DNA from: Deltaproteobacteria bacterium | Lineage (GTDB): Bacteria > Desulfobacterota > Binatia > UBA9968 | Length of the DNA stretch: 36,788 nucleotides | Assembly: GCA_009692615.1 (NCBI GenBank) | Contig: SHYW01000046.1 | Location: 1 to 36,788, forward strand | Direction: 5' to 3' | In this document: one piece after another, positions 31,967 to 36,788 of the stretch | Layout: each line of letters starts with the position of its first letter | How positions within the stretch are numbered: position 1 is the first letter of the stretch | Notes under the pieces: model-generated | What the model saw: the letters and a program-made list of their open reading frames with translations, nothing else | The model's database searches: none | Told to the model about the DNA's origin: nothing | Translations under genes and position numbers: made by a program

Positions 31967-32797
31967 TTATTTTTTCGTCGGCACTTCCAGCGGTAGATCC
32001 GTGCGGTCGCCCCATTCCTTCCACGAGCCGATGTAGTTGCGGACTTTCGGATAGCCCAGTAGTCGCAGAGCGATGTAGCCGTGGGCGGCGCGGTAGCCGC
32101 CCTGGCAGTAGGCATAGACTTCTTTCTCAGGTGTGATGCCGGCTTTGTCGTACATCGCTTTCAGTTCTTGGTTCGATTTGAACTTGCCTTCGGCATTGAG
32201 GTTGTCGGTCCATTCGATGAGGATTGAGCGCGGGATCGCACCGCCGCGGGCGGCCCGTACCGTAGTGCCGAAATGTTCGCCGGCGCTGCGGGTGTCGAGG
32301 ATAACGGTGTCTTTCTCATCGAGGGCGCGCAAAACATCATCGGCGGTGGCCAGAACCTCGCGCCGTTCGGCGGTTTTGAAGGTCGATGCCTTTGGCGCTG
32401 CTCCGTCGGTGGTCACCGGCGCGCCGCCGGCGCGCCACGCTTGCATGCCGCCATCAAGTATCTTGACGTTTGGATGGCCGTAGTATTCCAAAAACCACAG
32501 GCCGCGAGCGGCGCGCATGCCGGAGTTCTCTTCGTAAAAGACCACTTCTTTAGTTTCGCTGACGCCGCGCAGTTCGAGCACGTGATGGATCATGAACATG
32601 AACGCTTTGAGCGGCGCGTCGCTGGTGTCGGCGAGGCTTAAACCAAAAAGATCGAAGTGGGTGGCGCCGGGAATATGGCCCTTGGCATAGTCTTCGGCCG
32701 GCCGGGTATCGATGATGCAAAGATCCGCCGCGCCGAGTTTGTTCCGCAGCGTGGCGGCGTCGATGAGCAGTGTCTCGCGGCTGTATTGCTTTTCCAT
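31967..32797 (-). CDS. Two-domain rhodanese-type sulfurtransferase (SseA-like)
   Basis: 276 aa, the size of thiosulfate/3-mercaptopyruvate sulfurtransferases. The N-terminal domain (LCIIDTRPAEDYAKGHIPGA) has no active cysteine (VVFYEENSGMRAARG at that loop), as expected. The C-terminal domain has VILDTRSAGEHFG, then the catalytic Cys at about residue 231 in YAYCQGGYRAAHGYIALRLL, and ends NYIGSWKEWGDR. The loop CQGGYR differs from the CG[S/T]GVTA of mercaptopyruvate enzymes and is closer to thiosulfate types. It moves sulfane sulfur to an acceptor such as cyanide or a thiol. No signal peptide. The start (32797) has TAGGGAGA upstream. It is divergent from the next gene by only about 24 bp. Confidence 0.9.
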   Translation of the reverse strand: MEKQYSRETLLIDAATLRNKLGAADLCIIDTRPAEDYAKGHIPGATHFDLFGLSLADTSDAPLKAFMFMIHHVLELRGVSETKEVVFYEENSGMRAARGLWFLEYYGHPNVKILDGGMQAWRAGGAPVTTDGAAPKASTFKTAERREVLATADDVLRALDEKDTVILDTRSAGEHFGTTVRAARGGAIPRSILIEWTDNLNAEGKFKSNQELKAMYDKAGITPEKEVYAYCQGGYRAAHGYIALRLLGYPKVRNYIGSWKEWGDRTDLPLEVPTKK

Positions 32798-32821
32798 AGT
32801 CTCCCTATAACACTAGTGGAA

Positions 32822-33967
32822 ATGGCACTGCAAATTATCTTGCGGCGTTTGCACTCGCGGCGATGTCTCGCGCGTGGCATCGCGCTGCTCGGCTGTTGGC
32901 TGATGACGGTGAGTTTCACTTATAAGCTGGCCGTGCCGGGACGCAAGCTGACGTTTCCCGCGAGCCATTATGCGCATCCCGATTTCAAAACCGAGTGGTG
33001 GTATTACACCGGGCAGTTGGCAACTGACAGCGGCAAACGGTACGGCTACCAGGTGACATTTTTTCGTTTTGGTTTGCGCGATCGGCAAAAGGATTCGCCT
33101 GGCGCGCCGCTGTTCAGAGATCTTTATATGGCGCATTTCGCGCTAACGGATATCGCCGGCAAGAAAATGCTTTTCCGCGAACGCATCAATCGCGGTTTTG
33201 CCGGCAATGCTGCTGTGAGCGGCAGCGGCGACAAGGCGGGCGCGGCGACGGATCGCTATCTGGTTTGGAACGAAGACTGGAAAGTGAGCGGCGATGGGAG
33301 CCATCATGCGATTGAGGTCAACGAACGGGGCACGCATTTGCGGCTGTCATTGAATTCCCTCAAGGCGCCGGTCCTGCATGGCGATAAAGGTTTGAGCCAA
33401 AAAGACGCCGGCGAGGGGAGGGCTTCCTACTACTATTCGCTGACGCGCATGCAGACCGATGGCGAGCTGACATTTGACGGCAAAAAGGAAAAAGTCCGCG
33501 GCGTCACTTGGATGGACCACGAGTTCGGCAGCAATCAGCTCGGCGCCGATCAAGTGGGCTGGGATTGGTTCAGCATCCAGCTCGACAACGATACTGAGTT
33601 GATGCTCTATCTCATGCGCCGCAAGGACGGCTCGGTGGACCCGCATTCGAGCGGCACTTTGATTGGCGCCGATGGCACGAGCAAGCATCTCGCCTTGAAA
33701 GATTTCCAAGTCGAAGTGTTGGAGCGCTGGAAAAGCGCCAAGAGCGGCGCCAACTATCCGATGAAATGGCGCGTGACGCTGCCCAGCGAACAAATCGAAT
33801 TGGAAATCAGTCCGGCGTTCGCCGAGCAAGAACTCGGCACGCAGCGCAGCACCCGGGTAACTTATTGGGAAGGCGCGGTGCGGATTCGCGCCAAGGTGCG
33901 CGGCCAAACGGCCAACGGCGCCGGCTATGTCGAGATGACGGGCTATGCGGGGAAGCTGACGATATGA
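32822..33967 (+). CDS. AttH/CrtC-like lipocalin-type predicted secreted hydrolase (COG5621-like)
   Basis: 381 aa from the ATG at 32822; the frame is open further upstream to 32657, but that part lies inside the rhodanese gene on the other strand and is rejected (GTG 32816 is the other possible start). A hydrophobic N-terminal segment (RGIALLGCWLMTVSFTY) acts as signal anchor or lipoprotein signal. The body shows the AttH/carotenoid-1,2-hydratase-like pattern: FKTEWWYYTGQL, YGYQVTFFRFG, DLYMAHFALTDIAGKK, and GVTWMDHEFGSNQL followed by VGWDWFSIQLDNDTELMLYL. The family is two lipocalin-like barrels, and the CrtC relative hydrates carotenoid double bonds. Most bacterial homologues are uncharacterised and lie next to lipid-exporting ABC genes, which are absent here. 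Envelope location likely; substrate unknown. Confidence 0.82.
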   Translation: MALQIILRRLHSRRCLARGIALLGCWLMTVSFTYKLAVPGRKLTFPASHYAHPDFKTEWWYYTGQLATDSGKRYGYQVTFFRFGLRDRQKDSPGAPLFRDLYMAHFALTDIAGKKMLFRERINRGFAGNAAVSGSGDKAGAATDRYLVWNEDWKVSGDGSHHAIEVNERGTHLRLSLNSLKAPVLHGDKGLSQKDAGEGRASYYYSLTRMQTDGELTFDGKKEKVRGVTWMDHEFGSNQLGADQVGWDWFSIQLDNDTELMLYLMRRKDGSVDPHSSGTLIGADGTSKHLALKDFQVEVLERWKSAKSGANYPMKWRVTLPSEQIELEISPAFAEQELGTQRSTRVTYWEGAVRIRAKVRGQTANGAGYVEMTGYAGKLTI

Positions 33968-34011
33968 CCGGACGCTCCTCATAGAGGTGGCTTTACAGCT
34001 TAAAAGAGCTG

Positions 34012-34040
34012 TGTGATACTACTAAGCGGTTTGTATTACA
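34012..34040. promoter_or_regulatory. Candidate operator of the toxin-antitoxin pair
   Basis: TGTGATAC (34012-34019) and GTATTACA (34033-34040) are inverted copies matching at 7 of 8 positions, 13 bp apart and directly upstream of the antitoxin ribosome site CGGAGG (34043-34048). RHH antitoxins normally bind such palindromes to repress their own operon. No convincing -35/-10 pair was placed. Confidence 0.35.
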
Positions 34041-34053
34041 ATCGGAGGCGGGC

Positions 34054-34299
34054 ATGTCGAAAAGCGTACGATTCAATCACCAACAGGAAGCGCTCCTGGA
34101 GGCGGCCGCGCGGGCGTTAGGTGTTTCTCAGTCAACGCTGATCCGGGAAGCGATCGATGAAAAGTGCCGAGAGGTACTAAGACCGCCGCTTGCTCAGAGC
34201 TTAGCGCCGTTCATTGGGCGCATAAAATCCACTGGCGGACTAGCCCGTAAAACCGGTCTCGCTTTCAAGCGCGCCTTGTTGGAGAAAAAAGCTAGATGA
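34054..34299 (+). CDS. Ribbon-helix-helix antitoxin-like protein
   Basis: 81 aa, basic. The N-terminus SKSVRFNHQQEALLEAAARA is a short DNA-binding strand followed by a helix; LGVSQSTLIREAIDEKCREV supplies the second helix and turn, as in CopG/RHH antitoxins. The C-terminal third (FIGRIKSTGGLARKTGLAFK) probably wraps the toxin. It overlaps the PIN toxin gene by 4 bp (ATGA), the usual coupling for such pairs. It neutralises the toxin and represses the operon. Ribosome site CGGAGG, 5 nt before the ATG. The pair lies between the AttH-like gene and the gene for an unknown small protein. Confidence 0.8.
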   Translation: MSKSVRFNHQQEALLEAAARALGVSQSTLIREAIDEKCREVLRPPLAQSLAPFIGRIKSTGGLARKTGLAFKRALLEKKAR

Positions 34300-34712
34300 T
34301 TCTCACGGACGCCGGCCCGCTGGTTGCTCTCATCGACAAAGGAGAGCCTGATCACGATGCTTGCGTGGCGTGTCTGCCGAATCTGACCGGTCCCATGGTC
34401 ACGACGTGGCCCGCTTTCACGGAGGCCATGTATCTTCTCGGTGAAGCCGGCGGTTGGCGGGCGCAGGGAATGCTTTGGAGCATTCTTCAGCAGAGCGATG
34501 TCGAAATTGCTGTCCAAAGTTCCGATGACTATGATCGCATGCGCGTCTTGATGCAAAAGTATCAGGATCTTCCCATGGATTTGGCCGATGCATCCCTTGT
34601 CCGATTGGCTGAAGAGCGTCGTGTACGGGATATTTTTACACTGGATGAGCGGGACTTTCAGATCTACCGCATTCACGGTCGCCAGAGTTTCCGGCTGTGG
34701 CCGGCGAAGTAG
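34296..34712 (+). CDS. PIN-domain toxin (VapC-like)
   Basis: 138 aa. The PIN acidic residues are visible: D5 in ILTDAGPLVALID, E43 in PAFTEAMYLL, D95/D98 in PMDLADASLVRLAEE, and D117/D120 in FTLDERDFQIYR. This predicts a Mg-dependent RNase, as in VapC toxins that cut tRNA or rRNA. The start overlaps the antitoxin stop (ATGA), and the two form one operon with the 34054 gene. All catalytic positions are intact, so the system is probably functional. The target RNA cannot be predicted. Confidence 0.87.
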   Translation: MILTDAGPLVALIDKGEPDHDACVACLPNLTGPMVTTWPAFTEAMYLLGEAGGWRAQGMLWSILQQSDVEIAVQSSDDYDRMRVLMQKYQDLPMDLADASLVRLAEERRVRDIFTLDERDFQIYRIHGRQSFRLWPAK

Positions 34713-34817
34713 TGGGCTGGTCGTATTAGTCACTCCGTTTAAAGATTCAGCCGGTGGCGAGGCGGATCTCAAACGGATCATCGACACTGTTTTGCCGCGG
34801 CTAAAGGAGATCACTCG

Positions 34818-35087
34818 ATGAGTCGGATATTAGCCACTAAAGGAACTGAAGTTGAGAAGCCAGTGGACTATTCCACTCTCACAGTTAAAGAGCTTCAGAA
34901 ACGAATCAAAGATTACGAAACGAAATTTGGCGGCTTCGCTAAATTTTTGCGCGGCTACGATTGCGAGTCCGCTGCGCCAGACGACTATCAGACTCTGATC
35001 GATTGGAAATGTTTTCTAAATGAACTTAAAGGCAGAAGGGGCGCGGGGCTTTCTCTGGTTAAAGGCGGTAAAAGTAAGCCGTACTAA
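34818..35087 (+). CDS. Small protein of unknown function
   Basis: 89 aa; not recognised. It has a polar N-terminus, then a predicted helical stretch LTVKELQKRIKDYETKFGGF with alternating hydrophobic and charged residues. AKFLRGYDCESAAPDDYQTL follows, then a helix DWKCFLNELKGRR and a basic Gly-rich tail. Two cysteines. AAAGGAG about 7 nt before the ATG is a good ribosome site, which supports a real gene. It follows the PIN toxin by about 105 bp on the same strand. It could be a small helical regulator, but that is a guess. Confidence 0.6.
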   Translation: MSRILATKGTEVEKPVDYSTLTVKELQKRIKDYETKFGGFAKFLRGYDCESAAPDDYQTLIDWKCFLNELKGRRGAGLSLVKGGKSKPY

Positions 35088-35216
35088 CTGTTCGTTCGAT
35101 TGAGCGCTTGAACTCTGTCACGTCCACCCAACCGGATCTACGCTTCCGGGTCAACGTTTGCTGTTGATAGTCATAGGCGCTATTGATTTGCCGCGGATAA
35201 CCAGCAAGTCTCCTTC

Positions 35217-36626
35217 ATGATTTCTGATTTGGCAAAACGAATTAGGAACTATTCCCAAACCCAAGGCCTAATTTTTCCGTGCGACCATATTCTGGTCGCA
35301 GTTTCCGGCGGGCCGGATTCGGTTGCGCTGCTGCTTTTGCTATTCGAATTGCGCGAGGAGCTTGAACTCCAGCTCGAAGTGGCTCACTTGCAGCACGGCA
35401 TTCGCGGTGAAGAGGCCAAGGAAGATGCGCGCTTCGTCGCGGAGTTGGCGCACGGACTTGGTCTGCCGTTTCATCTCAAAGAGATCGATTTGCCGGAAAT
35501 TATTTCCACCGCGGGCAAGGGCAATCTCGAAGCGTTGGCGCGCGATGAGCGCTATCGCTTTTTCGCCGATGTGGTTGCCGCGCGCGGGCTGACGAAAGTC
35601 GCCGTGGCGCACACTCAAGACGATCAGGCGGAGACCCTGCTGATGCGTTTCTTACGCGGCGCGGGCATGACCGGGTTGTCCTCTATGGCGCCGTCACAGC
35701 GAATGTCATCGCTTGCAGATCTCACTGTGATTCGGCCGCTGCTGGGCGTGTCGAAGCGCGAGCTTCTAGATTATCTGGCTGAGAAGCATCAGACGTATCG
35801 GTCGGATCGGACCAATCAGGATACCGCCATGCTGCGCAATTGGGTTCGCCTCGAACTGCTGCCCAAGATCGGTGAGCGGCTGGACGGCAGATTGAATGAG
35901 CGTTTGGCCCAGCAGGCCGAGTTGCTGCGCGACGAAGACGAAGCGCTGGCGCAACTGGCGCGTGGCAAATTGGCGGAGGTTCGCGACGGCGAGAGTTTGC
36001 GCCGACAAGCGTTACTGGACGAGCCCCAAGCGTTGCAACGGCGGATTTTGCGCTTGTGGATCGAATCGCTGCGCGGGAACCTGCGCAGCCTCGACTTCGT
36101 TCACATCAAAGATATGTTGCAATTGATCGCCCATGGCGCGCCCCACGGGCGCTTCGCGCTGCCAGGGCGCTGGCAGCTAGAGATCGAGTACGATCGGGTG
36201 AAGTTGGTTCGCCTCATCGGACGGCGCACTCGGTCCTGTTATACCTGCGACTTCGTCATCGGTTCGTCGCTAGCGCTCGCGGAAGCGGGCTGGACGGTCG
36301 AAAGCGAGCTTCTCGCCAGCCCGGCGCGCTTGCCGGCGGATCCGATGGAGGCGTTTTTCGATGCTGCGCGCTTGCCGCCGGGTTTGGTTATTCGGAATTT
36401 TCGAAACGGCGACTTTTTTCAGCCCTTGGGTATGACCGGACATAAGAAAATCAAAGAGCTGTTTATGGAAAAGAAGCTGTCGCTCTCGGCGCGCGCCCTT
36501 TGGCCGCTTTTGGCGGCGCCGCGGGAGGTTCTTTGGATTCCTGGCCACGGCCGTAGCGAGGTCGCTAAAATAACTCCTGGGACAACCTCAATTTTGCGGC
36601 TAAAACTTGTGTCATTGCGCACTTAG
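35217..36626 (+). CDS. tilS: tRNA(Ile)-lysidine synthase
   Basis: 469 aa, standard length. The PP-loop ATPase motif SGGPDSVALL lies at residues 30-39, followed by VAHLQHGIRGEEAKEDARFV, the VAVAHTQDDQAETLLMRFLRG block and the RPLLGVSKRELLDYL, RSDRTN and RNWVRLELLP motifs. The C-terminal TilS_C domain begins near FRNGDFFQPLGMTGHKKIKE and runs to TSILRLKL. The enzyme converts C34 of the tRNA(Ile) CAU anticodon to lysidine with ATP and lysine in the cytosol, so it decodes AUA; it is normally essential. No strong ribosome site is seen before the ATG at 35217. ftsH, a frequent neighbour, is not found within the 160 bp that remain to the window edge. Confidence 0.95.
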   Translation: MISDLAKRIRNYSQTQGLIFPCDHILVAVSGGPDSVALLLLLFELREELELQLEVAHLQHGIRGEEAKEDARFVAELAHGLGLPFHLKEIDLPEIISTAGKGNLEALARDERYRFFADVVAARGLTKVAVAHTQDDQAETLLMRFLRGAGMTGLSSMAPSQRMSSLADLTVIRPLLGVSKRELLDYLAEKHQTYRSDRTNQDTAMLRNWVRLELLPKIGERLDGRLNERLAQQAELLRDEDEALAQLARGKLAEVRDGESLRRQALLDEPQALQRRILRLWIESLRGNLRSLDFVHIKDMLQLIAHGAPHGRFALPGRWQLEIEYDRVKLVRLIGRRTRSCYTCDFVIGSSLALAEAGWTVESELLASPARLPADPMEAFFDAARLPPGLVIRNFRNGDFFQPLGMTGHKKIKELFMEKKLSLSARALWPLLAAPREVLWIPGHGRSEVAKITPGTTSILRLKLVSLRT

Positions 36627-36650
36627 GGATTTAAACTCTATGTGTCGTGG

Positions 36651-36691
36651 CAACGTCAATATGTCATGTTAACAGCAACGCGATTATGTCA
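36651..36691. repeat. Paired direct repeats, possible insertion-sequence end
   Basis: CAACGTCAATATGTCA (36651-36666) and CAACGCGATTATGTCA (36676-36691) are imperfect direct repeats 25 bp apart, preceded by TGTCG. Multiple ATGTCA-type repeats at an edge recall IS21-family termini, where transposase-binding repeats are stacked. No transposase is in the window; the element, if real, would extend beyond the right edge. Low confidence. Confidence 0.3.
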
Positions 36692-36788
36692 GGGTAGTGC
36701 GTTGGGTTGAGGTCGTAAGTTAGAAACCTGGCCATAGCGGAACCCCACCTTGTTGGAGTTGGTTCGATATAGGCCAAGTGTGTGCGTC

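Noticed and set aside
32657-32821. N-terminal extension of the AttH-like frame
   Set aside because: It lies within the rhodanese gene on the opposite strand and has no signal-like or family-like sequence; the ATG at 32822 gives a hydrophobic leader directly.
34013-34042. GTGATA / TACAAT as a promoter for the toxin-antitoxin operon
   Set aside because: The predicted transcript would begin after the ribosome site, so the placement does not work.
34713-34821. In-frame text ending VVLVTPFKDSAGGEADLKRI and RLKEITR, resembling the end of an EpsI-type exosortase-associated protein
   Set aside because: Only about 35 residues, no start codon of its own, and the resemblance is from memory; upstream the frame is only a shadow of the PIN gene.

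Overview
The window looks like a chromosomal segment of an uncultured Gram-negative bacterium. It carries candidate lipoproteins and signal peptides, an MltD-type murein transglycosylase, periplasmic solute-binding proteins and tilS. GC content is moderately high by eye. The mix of many amidohydrolase-2 proteins, luciferase-like (LLM) oxidoreductases, NitT/TauT-type solute-binding proteins and a UbiD decarboxylase, with palindromic repeats in the gaps, recalls soil or subsurface genomes from the former Deltaproteobacteria, Binatota or Tectomicrobia. That placement is inference only: no rRNA or tRNA gene is visible.

Layout. 0.3-4.4 kb: a minus-strand operon (amidohydrolase, amidohydrolase, LLM oxidoreductase) divergent from a solute-binding protein. 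4.5-6.0 kb: a repeat element abutting a decayed decarboxylase-like fragment, then an ACMSD-like amidohydrolase. 6.3-9.0 kb: a TauD-like dioxygenase, a small DUF2103-like protein and a large amidohydrolase. 9.2-11.5 kb: a frameshifted mltD-like gene and an exported Hcp-like protein. 12.0-19.1 kb: a plus-strand catabolic-looking run of Gfo/Idh/MocA oxidoreductase, a second large amidohydrolase, a cysteine-free Asp/Glu-racemase-fold protein, an iron-type solute-binding protein, UbiD and an SsuB/TauB-like ATPase. 19.2-28.7 kb: a membrane GT-C protein with an internal stop, and four exported methyltransferase-fold proteins (three are paralogues, one of them frameshifted). Interleaved with these are an LLM oxidoreductase, an ornithine cyclodeaminase-like protein, a zinc-ribbon/SH3 membrane protein and an MFS exporter. 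28.8-32.8 kb: minus-strand solute-binding proteins, an SDR and a rhodanese. 32.8-36.6 kb: an AttH/CrtC-like protein, an RHH-PIN toxin-antitoxin pair, a small unknown protein and tilS.

How the parts may work together. The amidohydrolases, LLM oxidoreductases, TauD dioxygenase, UbiD and solute-binding proteins suggest uptake and breakdown of aromatic or other small carboxylated compounds; the substrates cannot be read from sequence. Four solute-binding-type proteins and one ATPase are present, but no matching ABC permease.

The most notable signals are: (i) a family of intergenic palindromes whose arms are built of 9-bp units; (ii) a concentration of exported methyltransferase-fold proteins; (iii) a racemase/arylmalonate-decarboxylase-fold protein without any cysteine; (iv) an Hcp-like protein with a signal peptide; (v) three genes each broken by a single clean lesion. 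I did not find anything I would confidently call a new defence or mobile system.
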